DNA from: Myxococcus xanthus
GTDB lineage: Bacteria; Myxococcota; Myxococcia; Myxococcales; Myxococcaceae
Direction: 5' to 3'
Length of the DNA stretch: 64,000 bases
NCBI RefSeq assembly: GCF_006402735.1
Contig: NZ_CP017174.1
Location: 1,057,001 to 1,121,000, forward strand
Below, piece after piece: positions 52,394 to 61,112 of the stretch. The position numbers were made by a program, and so were the translations under genes. Position 1 is the first letter of the stretch. Each line of letters starts with the position of its first letter. The notes beneath the pieces were generated by a model that did not search any database, was not told where the DNA came from, and saw only the letters and a program-made list of their open reading frames with translations.

Positions 52394-53176
52394 ATGTCGC
52401 GGAAAGTGGCGCTCATCACCGGGGCTTCGGCGGGTTTGGGGGAGCAGTTCGCACACCTGTTCGCGAAGGACGGACACGACGTCATCCTGGTCGCGCGCAG
52501 CGCGCCTCGGCTGGAGGCGCTGGCGGCGAAGCTGGAGCAGGCCCATGGTGTGAAGGCACACGTCTTCCCAGCGGACCTGGGCCGGCCGGAGTCTCCCGCG
52601 CAGCTCTTCGAGGCCGTGAGCGCGAAGGGGCTGGCGGTGGAGTTCCTGGTGAACAACGCGGGCTTCGGCTCGTGTGGTCTCTTCTTGGAACAGGACCTGG
52701 CGCGCGAGGCGGAGATGGTGGAGGTCAACTGCACCGCCCTCCTGAAGCTGTCGCACCTGTTCGCGCGGCCCATGCGGGAGCGGGGCAGCGGGCGCATCCT
52801 CAATGTCGCCTCCACCGCGGCCTTCCAGCCCGGCCCCTTCATGGCCACGTACTTCGCGACCAAGGCCTTCGTGGTGTCCCTGTCGGAGGCGTTGGCGCAC
52901 GAACTGAAGGGCACGGGCGTGACGGTGACGTGCCACTGCCCGGGTGCCACGCACACGGAGTTCACCCAGCGCGCGGGCAACGGCCAGACGAGGCTGTTCC
53001 AGCGGCCGGGCGTGGCCAAGGCGGAGGACGTGGCCGCCCATGCCTACGCGATGATGATGCGCGGCCGGGTGCTCTCCATCCACGGACTGCTCAACTGGGT
53101 GGGGACCCTGGGCGTGCGCTTCAGCCCGCGCGTGGCGGTGCGCGCGCTCGCGGCCAGCCTCAACCAGCAGGGCTGA
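52394..53176 (+). CDS. Short-chain dehydrogenase/reductase
   Basis: 260 residues; ATG 52394 follows GGAGGAG. A classical SDR with all key residues: GASAGLG cofactor loop (about 10-16), NNAGFGSCG, Ser in NVASTAAF, and YFATK (YxxxK). The C-terminal segment (HAYAMMMRGRVLSIHGLLNWVGTLGVRF) matches the DltE/YqjQ-like subgroup. Substrate unknown. It is a single gene with no evident operon partner, convergent with the outer-membrane protein gene. Confidence 0.85.
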   Translation: MSRKVALITGASAGLGEQFAHLFAKDGHDVILVARSAPRLEALAAKLEQAHGVKAHVFPADLGRPESPAQLFEAVSAKGLAVEFLVNNAGFGSCGLFLEQDLAREAEMVEVNCTALLKLSHLFARPMRERGSGRILNVASTAAFQPGPFMATYFATKAFVVSLSEALAHELKGTGVTVTCHCPGATHTEFTQRAGNGQTRLFQRPGVAKAEDVAAHAYAMMMRGRVLSIHGLLNWVGTLGVRFSPRVAVRALAASLNQQG

Positions 53177-53200
53177 GGCTGGCGTCCGCGGCGGCGCCGT

Positions 53201-53809
53201 TCAGTTGTACGTCGCGGAGAAGACGAGCGACACGTTGGTGACGTTCCAGCTATCGCTGTTCGACTCGTTCCGGATGCGGCCCAGGGCCAGCTCGGCGCCG
53301 ATGCCGAGGCCCCAGTTCTTGCTCACCCACCACTCCTTGCCCACGCCCAGGTGCAGTCCGCCGCCGATGTCCGACTCGGCCACCTTCTCGCCGCCGTCGG
53401 TGATGCTGAGCTGCGTGTACGTGAGCGCGCCGGACAGATACACGTTCGCGGGCATGAAGTAATAGGTGACGCCCAAGCCCACGGCGCCGAAGTTCTGGCT
53501 CAACTCCGCGTTCTGCCCTTCGACGGTGAGGTCCCCCAACTGGAGGCTCGGGTTGGGGGCGGACGCACCGTAGAACTTCGCGTAGAGGATGAAGTTGTTG
53601 ATGAGCGCGAAGCCGAGCTCCGCGTTGATGTTGGCGCCGCCGCCCTTCACCACGAGATCGGGCGAGATGTCAGTCGCCTTGGCTCGGAGATAGCCACCGC
53701 CCACCTGCAGGCGCAGGTAGAAGCCGTCGTGGACGTGCTCGTCGTATTCCTGGGCGCTCGCGGTGGTGGCAGTGAAAAGCAGGGCCGCGATGATGCTGGG
53801 GTATCGCAT
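53201..53809 (-). CDS. Outer-membrane beta-barrel-like protein
   Basis: 202 residues from ATG 53809 (AAGGAG upstream). Signal peptide to ASAQ, then alternating amphipathic strands separated by Gly/Asp turns (FYLRLQVGGGYLRA, FGAVGLGVTYYF, NVYLSGALTYTQLSI) and a C-terminal TNVSLVFSATYN typical of small 8-strand barrels. No conserved family is identified. Between it and the divergent decarboxylase gene lie 201 bp. Confidence 0.8.
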   Translation of the reverse strand: MRYPSIIAALLFTATTASAQEYDEHVHDGFYLRLQVGGGYLRAKATDISPDLVVKGGGANINAELGFALINNFILYAKFYGASAPNPSLQLGDLTVEGQNAELSQNFGAVGLGVTYYFMPANVYLSGALTYTQLSITDGGEKVAESDIGGGLHLGVGKEWWVSKNWGLGIGAELALGRIRNESNSDSWNVTNVSLVFSATYN

Positions 53810-54010
53810 GAAAACAGCTCCTTCGGAGAATCCCACCCGGCCGGGGTCTCTGCGCTATCTAGCACGGTGAGCTGAAAGGCCAGCGTCCGCTTCAGGCCGG
53901 GCCGCGTTCGCGAGGCTTGCGCGTCCGCGTTCGGGTGCCGGAAGCTCCGCGCCACCATCCGGGCGGTGCGCCATCCTGGCGTGGCCGGAACGACCAAGAG
54001 AGGGACGCGG

Positions 54011-54796
54011 ATGACCGCGACCGTGGACCACGAGGCACTGGCACATTTCCTGGACTCGGCCAGGCTGGAGCGCCGCGAGGTGGCGCCCCTCACCCGCGAG
54101 CAACCCGCACTGAGCGTGCCGGATGCTTACGCCATCCAGGAGGCCGGAATCCGGCTGCGCCTGTCCCACGGCGAGCGCGTGGTGGGCTTGAAGATGGGCC
54201 TCACCTCCGAGGCCAAGCGCAAGCAGATGAACCTGGACTCGCCCGTGTATGGCGTGCTCACGGACCGGATGCAGGTGCCCGCCGGCGGCGTGATTCAACT
54301 GTCACAGGGCGTCCACCCCAAAATCGAGCCGGAGATTGCCTTCCGCACCGCGCGTGAGCTTCGCGGCACGGTGACGCGCGACGAGGTGTTGGACGCCTGC
54401 GAGTCCGTGTTCGCGGCGATGGAAATCCTCGACTCGCGCTACCGCGACTTCAAGTACTTCTCCCTGCCGGACGTGGTGGCGGACAACGCGTCGTCGTCGC
54501 TGTTCGTGCTGGGCACCACCGAGCATCCCCCGCGCGCGATGGACCTCACGCGGCTGGAGATGACCCTGTCGGTGAATGGGGAGCCCGTTCAATCCGCCCG
54601 CTCGGACGCCATCTCTGGCGACCCGGTCATCTCCGTCATCCAGTTGTGTGAGCTGCTGGCCCAGCGCGGCCAAGTGTTGCCGGCGGGGAGCATCGTGCTC
54701 GCGGGCGCCGCCACCGCGGCGCACATGCTGCGCCCGGGGGACCGGGTGCAGCTCACGGTGGAGGGACTGGGCATCGTGGCGGTGTCCGCCGAGTAG
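54011..54796 (+). CDS. 4-Oxalocrotonate decarboxylase / 2-keto-4-pentenoate hydratase family
   Basis: 261 residues of the MhpD/XylI fold. Landmarks: DAYAIQEAGIRLRLSHGERVVGLKMGLTS, YGVLTDRM, the metal-binding acid pair in KIEPEIAFR, the Glu in AMEILDSRYRDFKYF, and PAGSIVLAGAATAAHML. In the kynurenine pathway 2-aminomuconate deaminase yields 4-oxalocrotonate, which a member of this family (NbaG/AmnE) decarboxylates to 2-oxopent-4-enoate. It is unlinked to the operon by about 3 kb but on topic. A plain hydratase is the alternative. Start ATG 54011 has GAGAGGGA upstream. Confidence 0.85.
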   Translation: MTATVDHEALAHFLDSARLERREVAPLTREQPALSVPDAYAIQEAGIRLRLSHGERVVGLKMGLTSEAKRKQMNLDSPVYGVLTDRMQVPAGGVIQLSQGVHPKIEPEIAFRTARELRGTVTRDEVLDACESVFAAMEILDSRYRDFKYFSLPDVVADNASSSLFVLGTTEHPPRAMDLTRLEMTLSVNGEPVQSARSDAISGDPVISVIQLCELLAQRGQVLPAGSIVLAGAATAAHMLRPGDRVQLTVEGLGIVAVSAE

Positions 54797-54805
54797 CGCC
54801 GGGCG

Positions 54806-56449
54806 CTACCCGTCGAGCGGAGCGCCCGCCGCTTCCATCATCGGTCGAGGCGCGCGCGTGGATGACAGGCGCTGGAGCAGGTGCCACGCCAGCTCCCGCG
54901 CTTGTCCTCGAATCTCGGGGACGGCCGTCGTCTCCCACAGCTCGCCCCGGCGCGGCGGGCCCAGGGTGTAGAGGCGTCCAGAGGCGCGTCCGCCCGCGTC
55001 CAGCAGCGCGCCGTCCGCGTCCGTGGCCAGTCCCATGCCCAGGGCGTCCGGGCGCACGAGCCCGGTCTCCACCAGCCCACCCAGCACCGGATGGCCGCGC
55101 GTCATGGCGCCCTCCGGCCCCGTGCAGTTGATGACGTGCTGGACGTGCAGCGTCTCCTCTCTGCCCTGGCCCCGAGGGCGCACGCGGACTTCCACGCCGG
55201 ACGCCTCCAGCGCGAAGCCCCGGACGCGCGCCGCATGGAGCGTCAGCCGGCCCTCGCGCCGCAGCCGCTCCACCGTCTCGCCAATGCTGGGCGCCATCCG
55301 GTGCCGGTGCACGTCCCAGTACGAGCGCAGGTGCCGGAGGAAGCGCTGTCGCTCGCCCACCGGCAACCGCTGCCACAGCGGTATCGTCACGGGCCGCAGC
55401 GCGTCCACCACCGTCCGCCAGTCCGCGCCCGCCTCCGCCGCGCGCCGCACCTCCCGGCGCAAGAGGTGGAGGATGGGGCGGATGCGCACGGGAACGGAGT
55501 GCGTGCCCGTCGCGCTCATGTCGCTGCGCTCGCGCCGCACCTCCTGGCGCAGGGCCCGCAGCGCCTCCCGGATGCCGGGCGAGGCATACGTCGTGGCGCC
55601 TGCCCGGGGTGTCTCCTGGTGCACGTGGGGCAACAGTCCGTGCCGGGACAGCGCATGGATGTGCCCCTGGTGTCCCTGCTCCACCAGCGACAACACGGTG
55701 TCCACCATGGTGAGCCCCGTGCCGATGAGCAGCACGTCGTCGGTGGCGGACACGCCCTGGAGCGCGTCTTGAGCCCAAGGGGAGCGGTGATACCGGCGGC
55801 TGGCGTACAGCCCTCCGTCGGGCACGCGCAGGTTGGAGGGCAGCGCATTGCCCAGGGCCAGCACCACGGTCCGGGCCTCCAGATGCCCCCCGCTCGCCAG
55901 CGCGACGCACACCGCGCCGTCGCCCGTCTCCTCGACCGAGGCGACGTCGCTGGTCACCACTTCCAGGTGCACGCCCTGCGCGGCCTGGGCGCGCGCCTCG
56001 CGCAGCACGGACTCCAGGTAGCGGCCATAGCGCTGGCGGGAGATGAACGCGCCGGGCGCCGTGTCAGGCAGCTCACGGCGCACCCAGCGCAGGAAGTGCT
56101 CCGGGTCGTCCGCGAAGGCCCCCATCCGCGCCGCTGGCACGTTCAGCAGGTGACACGGGCTCGTCGTCGAATACGCCAGACCCAGGCCCGCCCGCGCACT
56201 CCGCTCCACCAAGGCCACGTGGAGCGGCGCCCGCGCGCTCCTCAAGAGGTGCACGGCCAGCAGCGTGCCGCTGGCGCCTCCCCCCACGATGGCCACATCC
56301 CACCACCCCAGTGCTCGCACGCACCCATCGTAGGTCCTGACATGCTCGCTGGCATCCTCTGGTGGCGGCCGGGTGTCCAAGCGCCGGGCCCGGATGTCCG
56401 GCCCTCCTCCCTGGGCAGGGGGTTGTTCCGTGCTCACACTCCGTCGCAC
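54806..56449 (-). CDS. FAD/NAD(P)-binding protein (NAD_binding_9/HpyO-like)
   Basis: 547 residues. The dinucleotide motif VAIVGGGASGTLLAVHLL begins near residue 52; CHLLNVPAARMGAFADDPEHFLRW is the family hallmark, and VLLIGTGLTMVDTVLSL is a second nucleotide site. VQHVINCTGPEG and a C-terminal GRLYTLGPPRRGELWETTAVPEIRGQA complete the fold. The first 50 residues are low-complexity and the start is uncertain: GTG 56449, GTG 56437 or GTG 56320 are possible. Relatives hydroxylate or oxidise small molecules, but no substrate can be named. Diverges from the cysteine dioxygenase gene. Confidence 0.82.
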   Translation of the reverse strand: MRRSVSTEQPPAQGGGPDIRARRLDTRPPPEDASEHVRTYDGCVRALGWWDVAIVGGGASGTLLAVHLLRSARAPLHVALVERSARAGLGLAYSTTSPCHLLNVPAARMGAFADDPEHFLRWVRRELPDTAPGAFISRQRYGRYLESVLREARAQAAQGVHLEVVTSDVASVEETGDGAVCVALASGGHLEARTVVLALGNALPSNLRVPDGGLYASRRYHRSPWAQDALQGVSATDDVLLIGTGLTMVDTVLSLVEQGHQGHIHALSRHGLLPHVHQETPRAGATTYASPGIREALRALRQEVRRERSDMSATGTHSVPVRIRPILHLLRREVRRAAEAGADWRTVVDALRPVTIPLWQRLPVGERQRFLRHLRSYWDVHRHRMAPSIGETVERLRREGRLTLHAARVRGFALEASGVEVRVRPRGQGREETLHVQHVINCTGPEGAMTRGHPVLGGLVETGLVRPDALGMGLATDADGALLDAGGRASGRLYTLGPPRRGELWETTAVPEIRGQARELAWHLLQRLSSTRAPRPMMEAAGAPLDG

Positions 56450-56466
56450 ACGCGGGGGGAAACACC

Positions 56467-57054
56467 ATGCGCGAGCCCATCATCGACCAGCGTGAGCACG
56501 GCGCGGTGGCCCAGGCGCTGCTCGGCTGGCCATTGCCGGAACAGACAGACGACATCGTCTCCATGGCGTGGCTGGTGGAGCGGCTGCGCTCCAGCAGGGT
56601 CGACTGGGGACTGCTGGACAAACTGGTGCGCTTCGAGCCCTCGGGCTACACGCGTCAGACGATTGCCCGGACGCCAGCGTGCGAGCTGCTGCTCGTCTCC
56701 TGGCTCCCCGGGCAGGCGTCCCGCGTCCATGACCATGGCGGCTCCGGGGGCGCCTCCTGGCTGGTGCGCGGGATGCTGCGAGAGACGCGCTTCGCGTGGG
56801 CGGGGGACCGGTTGGTGCCCGAGGTCATCGTGGGCGCGAGCGAGGGCGACCTCCTGGTGGAGTTTCCGGACACCATCCACCGCATCGACAACGCGTCCCG
56901 CCATGGGGCGGTGTCCCTGCACCTCTACGCGCCGCCGATGCAGGGGATGACGCCGTACGACGCGAGCCTGGCGCCGGAGTCGCTCAGGCCACCGCGTCCG
57001 CTTGCTGCGGAGCGCGAGGCGCCTGGGCGAAGGCGCCGGCCACGGGCAACGTGA
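56467..57054 (+). CDS. Cysteine dioxygenase-family cupin
   Basis: 195 residues; ATG 56467 is 6 bp after a GGGGGGA ribosome site. A type I cysteine dioxygenase-like cupin, which would oxidise cysteine to cysteine sulfinate with Fe(II). His88 and His90 in SRVHDHGGSGGASWLV and a third His in TIHRIDN near 141 are the likely iron ligands; GAVSLHLYAPP is also conserved. The last 24 codons (PPRPLAAEREAPGRRRRPRAT) lie antisense to the histidine kinase gene's 3' end, a 71-bp tail-to-tail overlap. Confidence 0.85.
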   Translation: MREPIIDQREHGAVAQALLGWPLPEQTDDIVSMAWLVERLRSSRVDWGLLDKLVRFEPSGYTRQTIARTPACELLLVSWLPGQASRVHDHGGSGGASWLVRGMLRETRFAWAGDRLVPEVIVGASEGDLLVEFPDTIHRIDNASRHGAVSLHLYAPPMQGMTPYDASLAPESLRPPRPLAAEREAPGRRRRPRAT

Positions 57055-57985
57055 CGCGGAAGATGCTGCCCCGCTCCGGGCCGCTCTCCACCGTCAGGGT
57101 GCCGCCCAGCGACGTCACGATGCCATGGCACACCGCCAGCCCCAGGCCCGTGCCCACGCCCAGGGGCTTGGTGGTGAAGAACGGGTCGAAGATGCGCTCG
57201 CGATGCTCCGGGGAGATGCCGCAGCCGGTGTCGCGCACCTCCACCGCCACCCGTCCGGCCTTCGACTCGCAGGCGACGACGTGGACCTCGTTATTCTCCA
57301 CCTCGCCGGGGACGATGGACTGCGCCGCGTTGAGCAGCAGGTTGAGGAACACCTGACCCAGCCGCGCGCCGTTGCCCTGGACCGGCGGCAGGCCTTCACA
57401 CTCCACCACCAGCCGCGCGCGGTGCCGCAGCTCGTGCATGGCCATCTTCGCCGCCGTGCGCACCACCGAGCCCAGGTCCGACGGGCCCGTGCCCACGTCC
57501 TCCGCGCGTGACAGCGTCTGCAGGTCCCGGACGATGAGGCGGATGCGCTCTGCGCCGTCGCGCGTCTCCGCCAGCGCCTCCAGCACCTCCTGCCGGTCCT
57601 GCTCGGACAGGTGCTCCTTCTGCTGCAGCTCCTGGTGGATGTACTCCAGGTTGCTGAGGATGAAGGCCAGCGGGTTGTTGATTTCGTGTCCCACGCCCGC
57701 GGCGATGCGGCCCAGCGCAATCAGCCGATCCGCGAACAGCAGCTGCGCCTGGGTGGCGCGCAGCTGCTCCAGGCTGCGGGACAGCTTGACGTTGGCCGCC
57801 TCCAGCGCCGCGGTCCGTTCGCGGACCGTCTCCTCCAGCAGCGCCGCCTCCTGTGTGGAGGACCGCGGCGCGCGAAGCCGCACGCCATTCACGGTGGGGC
57901 CCTGGAGCGTGTCGAAGGCGCGCCGCAGTGTTCCGCGCCGCTGTGCCACCGCCGACATCAGCATCACCCTCGCTCGCAGCGTCAT
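56984..57985 (-). CDS. Sensor histidine kinase without recognised input domain
   Basis: 333 residues. Residues 1-45 are of unknown nature, 46-85 a coiled coil (EETVRERTAALEAANVKLSRSLEQLRATQAQLL), followed by HisKA with phospho-acceptor His100 (GVGHEINNPLAF) and HATPase with NLLLNAAQS (N box), VRDTGCGIS (G1), FDPFFTTKPLG (F box) and GVGTGLGLAVCHG (G2). No membrane segment, so it is cytoplasmic and probably senses through partners. The kinase core is strikingly like that of the hybrid kinase at 61113. Its 3' end overlaps the convergent cysteine dioxygenase gene by 71 bp. Confidence 0.92.
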   Translation of the reverse strand: MTLRARVMLMSAVAQRRGTLRRAFDTLQGPTVNGVRLRAPRSSTQEAALLEETVRERTAALEAANVKLSRSLEQLRATQAQLLFADRLIALGRIAAGVGHEINNPLAFILSNLEYIHQELQQKEHLSEQDRQEVLEALAETRDGAERIRLIVRDLQTLSRAEDVGTGPSDLGSVVRTAAKMAMHELRHRARLVVECEGLPPVQGNGARLGQVFLNLLLNAAQSIVPGEVENNEVHVVACESKAGRVAVEVRDTGCGISPEHRERIFDPFFTTKPLGVGTGLGLAVCHGIVTSLGGTLTVESGPERGSIFRVTLPVAGAFAQAPRAPQQADAVA

Positions 57986-58150
57986 CGCGTCCGGCTCCAG
58001 CGGTGTGGTGTCTGTTCGTGGAAAAACCCCGAGTCGCGACAGACCCGCGTAGTCAACACTGTCATGGCGGTCAGGGGCAAGGGACGGAAGGGTGGTGACA
58101 GCGTGCGCCGCAGGACGGAGGCAGTGTGTTCCATCCGAGCACCCGCTGCA

Positions 58151-59182
58151 TCAGTAGGGGCACGGGCCGCAGTCCGCCTGGCAGCTTCCCGCCGCGACGC
58201 CGTCGCCGCAACGTTCAGTGAACTGACAGACGCCGTCTCCACAGTGGTGGATGTCCTGTGGCTGCAGACGCGTCGTGAGCGGCTGGAAGGTCCGTCCGTT
58301 ATACGTGCAGGTTTCGTAATAGGGCGGCTCGCCGTGGGTGGGCGGGTTCTTCTTGTCCGCGTCCCGGTCGAAGGGGAGGGCCTCCGTGGCGGCGCGTTGG
58401 CAGAGCGACTCGCAGGTGCCCGCGTGGATGATGGGCAGGCAGTCCGCCTGGGCGGGGTTCGAGGGCAGGCCGCAGGCGCGCACGCTGCTCTCGTCCTCGC
58501 GCAGGTAGCCGCGGTCCGTGGCGGCGAATACGCCGGTGCCGTCGAAGAGGTTGCCGAAGAAGCACGCCTCCCGCTCGCTGAACGTCGACAGCTCCTGCTC
58601 CGTGTACGACAAGGCGGCGCCCCGCGCGTTGCGGCCCAGCACGGAGATGGCGACGGGAATCCCGAACTTGTTCGCATGGGCCGCCAGGCAGGCTGAGACG
58701 ATTTCTTCTTCCTGGACTGTCGCCGGTGCGCCCGTGGCCCAGTTGTGTGCCAGACCCAGGCCTCCTTCCCAGGTGTACTTCACTCCCGTCACCGGGTTGG
58801 TGTACTTGCGCTGCTGATTCCCCTTCGCCGCGCACCGGATGATGTAACGCATGATTTCATCGGCGCGTGCGGGGTCCTGGTTGAACCAGTTGGAGAATCC
58901 AGTCGTGGACAGCCCATGGGTTGACAAGCCATTGATGGACAGTCCGTTGGTCGAAAGGCCATTGGTTGACAAGCCATTGGTCGACAATCCGTTGCCCGAC
59001 TCGGCCGACCCGTGGGATTCGCACAACGTCCACGTATCACCCGCGAGCTCCGCTGGACCACATGCCCCGCCTCCGAATCCCAGTGTCAGGCCCAGCAGCC
59101 CTCCGGCGATGCGCGGCCGGCGCAGGTGTTTCAGGCAGTGATTGATTCGGATTCCAGACAGAAACGCTGGCATGAGACGCAT
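58151..59182 (-). CDS. Lipoprotein with NGLST pentapeptide repeats
   Basis: 343 residues. A hydrophobic signal (GGLLGLTLGFGGGAC, putative lipobox Cys41) suggests a lipoprotein. Residues 64-97 are seven tandem five-residue units of the type NGLST, with variants SINGL, THGLS, TTGFS. The rest looks like a folded, Cys-rich extracytoplasmic domain (TWEGGLGLAHNW, CLPIIHAGTCESLCQRAA), ending CGDGVCQFTERCGDGVAAGSCQADCGPCPY, a Cys-rich EGF-like tail frequent in myxobacteria. Function unknown. The 165 bp toward the kinase and 245 bp upstream (59183-59427) hold no gene. Confidence 0.78.
   Translation of the reverse strand: MRLMPAFLSGIRINHCLKHLRRPRIAGGLLGLTLGFGGGACGPAELAGDTWTLCESHGSAESGNGLSTNGLSTNGLSTNGLSINGLSTHGLSTTGFSNWFNQDPARADEIMRYIIRCAAKGNQQRKYTNPVTGVKYTWEGGLGLAHNWATGAPATVQEEEIVSACLAAHANKFGIPVAISVLGRNARGAALSYTEQELSTFSEREACFFGNLFDGTGVFAATDRGYLREDESSVRACGLPSNPAQADCLPIIHAGTCESLCQRAATEALPFDRDADKKNPPTHGEPPYYETCTYNGRTFQPLTTRLQPQDIHHCGDGVCQFTERCGDGVAAGSCQADCGPCPY
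58892..58993 (-). repeat. 15-bp coding tandem repeats (NGLST units)
   Basis: Seven imperfect 15-bp units (consensus on the plus strand like GGTTGACAAGCCATT) encode NGLST-type pentapeptides near the lipoprotein N-terminus. The repeat is short enough for copy-number change without loss of frame. Confidence 0.85.
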
Positions 59183-59427
59183 GGCTTCCCCCGTTTCGGG
59201 GAGCGAGCAATGCCTGCTCCCCGGATGCCATCAGTTCCAGCTTCCACGAACTAAAACACTGTCGCTGATGGATGAGACCAGTGTGACGGTGTTCAAGTCG
59301 TGAGAAAATATGGCTCGGCGGGAATATTCGGGTGGGGGTCTGCCCGGAGACACCTGGTGTGTGTCATGGGCGACGGCGTCACGCCCACCTGCTCGCAAGC
59401 TGATAACAGATACGTGTTTTCCGTCAG

Positions 59428-60849
59428 CTAATCGCTCTCGTCGAACTCCAGGGCGAGCGACGCCGCTGGGGTGAGCGCGAAGCCATCCGCGGTGCGCAGG
59501 CGCCAGGTGCCCACGTCGGTGACGGGGCCTCCCACGACCTCCGACTCCGAGGCGTCGCCGCGCGTCTCCGCCTGGCCCAGGTGGACACAGAGGTGGACGC
59601 GGGCGTTCACCGGGTCCGCCAGCTTCTGCGCCATGTCCTGGAGCACCCGCAGCGTGCGCTCCGCTTCGCGCAGGTACTCGGTGCGCTCGGCGCTGGGGGC
59701 GCCGTGGTCCAGCGGGTGCACGGCCAGCAGGGAGGTGCCGGACTGGAGCGCCAGCAGGAAGCCGCCGCCGCGCAGGCCCTGCTCGAGCCCATCCAGCACG
59801 TCCGCGAGCACCGCGTACACGGCGTCGTCATCCTGGGCGGAGGCGGCGAGGACGACCTCGGCGTGGACGGCCAGCGCCAGCCGCGTGCGGCGCGTGGGCT
59901 GGACGGGCTCCTCGGCCGCTTCGCTGAGCGTGGCGAGGAAGGCCGTCACGCTGCCGAAGCGGCGGCTGCCGTCCTTCTCCAGGCAGCGCAGCACCACCGC
60001 GTCCACCGCCGGGGACACCGCGGCGATGGCGCTGGGCCGGGGCGCGGGCGCCTCCAGGTGCAGCCGCTCCAGCTCCATCCGGTCCTCGCACTGGAAGGGA
60101 TATCGGCCGGTGATGAGCTGATGCAGCAGCACGCCCAGCGCGTAGATGTCCGTGTGCGGGCCAATGGGGCCGCCGCGGAACTGCTCGGGCGCCATGGCGT
60201 GCGCGGTGCCCAGCCGCTGGCCGGCGATGGTGAGCCCTTCCTGTGAAGGCTCGGCGTGCAGCAGCTTGGCGATGCCGAAGTCCAGCAGCTTCACCCGGGG
60301 GCGCTCACCTTCCTCCACGACGAGGATGTTGCTGGCCTTCAAGTCGCGGTGGACGACGCCCGCACGGTGCGCGGCCTCCAGCGCTCCGCAGACGGGCTCC
60401 AGGTACGCGAGCGCGCGCGTCGACGACAGCCGGCCGCGCTCCAGCACCACCTGACTGAGCGTGCGGCCGGTGAGCAACTCCATGACGTAGTAGGGGCTGC
60501 CGTCCGGCATCAGCCCGAAGTCGTACACATCCACGATGTTGGGGTGGCGAATCTGGTTCACCACGCGCGCCTCGCGCACGAAGCGCTTGAGCATCTCCCC
60601 CTGGTCCGCCAGGTGCGGGTGGAGGACCTTCACCGCGGCCCGTCGGCCCAGGATGCGGTGCTCCGCCTCGTACACGCTGCCGTGTCCGCCCGAGGCGAGC
60701 AGCGCCTTGAGGACGTACTCCCCGGCCAGCGTGCCCGGGCCTCGCTGCGCACGGGAAGGTTCGCTCTGGGCCCGCTCGGATGCATGCAGGTCCGCTCGGG
60801 CCTGGATGCGAAAGGTGCTCTCGGAGTCCGCCGCCATGGGGTGCCTCAT
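59428..60849 (-). CDS. Ser/Thr protein kinase with degenerate cyclase-like C-terminus
   Basis: 473 residues; ATG 60849 or ATG 60837 is the start. A Hanks-type kinase: glycine loop ASGGHGSVYEAEH (52-64), Lys74 in AAVKVL, Glu93, catalytic HRDLKASN (Asp169), DFG at 190, APEQF and the Asp in HTDIYALGVLL. Residues about 322-460 recall a class III adenylate/guanylate cyclase domain (RGGGFLLALQSGTSLLAVHP, NARVHLCVHLGQAE, VVGGPVTDVGTWRLRTADGFALTPAAS). The metal Asp residues are not recognisable (VHAEVVLA where FADIVGFT is expected), so it is probably a regulatory or sensor domain. No transmembrane helix; the kinase is cytoplasmic. Confidence 0.9.
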   Translation of the reverse strand: MRHPMAADSESTFRIQARADLHASERAQSEPSRAQRGPGTLAGEYVLKALLASGGHGSVYEAEHRILGRRAAVKVLHPHLADQGEMLKRFVREARVVNQIRHPNIVDVYDFGLMPDGSPYYVMELLTGRTLSQVVLERGRLSSTRALAYLEPVCGALEAAHRAGVVHRDLKASNILVVEEGERPRVKLLDFGIAKLLHAEPSQEGLTIAGQRLGTAHAMAPEQFRGGPIGPHTDIYALGVLLHQLITGRYPFQCEDRMELERLHLEAPAPRPSAIAAVSPAVDAVVLRCLEKDGSRRFGSVTAFLATLSEAAEEPVQPTRRTRLALAVHAEVVLAASAQDDDAVYAVLADVLDGLEQGLRGGGFLLALQSGTSLLAVHPLDHGAPSAERTEYLREAERTLRVLQDMAQKLADPVNARVHLCVHLGQAETRGDASESEVVGGPVTDVGTWRLRTADGFALTPAASLALEFDESD

Positions 60850-61112
60850 CCTTACACCTTTCCCCAGGGAGTCTGCGCTGGCGCCGGGTTGAATTCCCGC
60901 CGCGCCGCGGCATCGGCGTGTGGGCGTTGGTCACCCATCGGGGAGGACGTGGGCGCGTCCCGCGGGGTGTTCGCTGGCGGAAGGTCTGCTGCCCTGGAGT
61001 CGGGGGGGATTGGACGGAGGGGCCCTGGCACTGATGGGATTCAGGGGGCGTGACGCTTAGAGCGGGGATGGCGGGAGAGTGGGGCTTCGGGCGAGCGTCG
61101 GGGGGCTGCTAC

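Noticed and set aside
54753..55910. 385-codon frame within the FAD protein gene
   Set aside because: Alternative frame on the same strand, extremely Ala/Gly/Arg/Pro-rich; the FAD motif is in the 54806-56449 frame.
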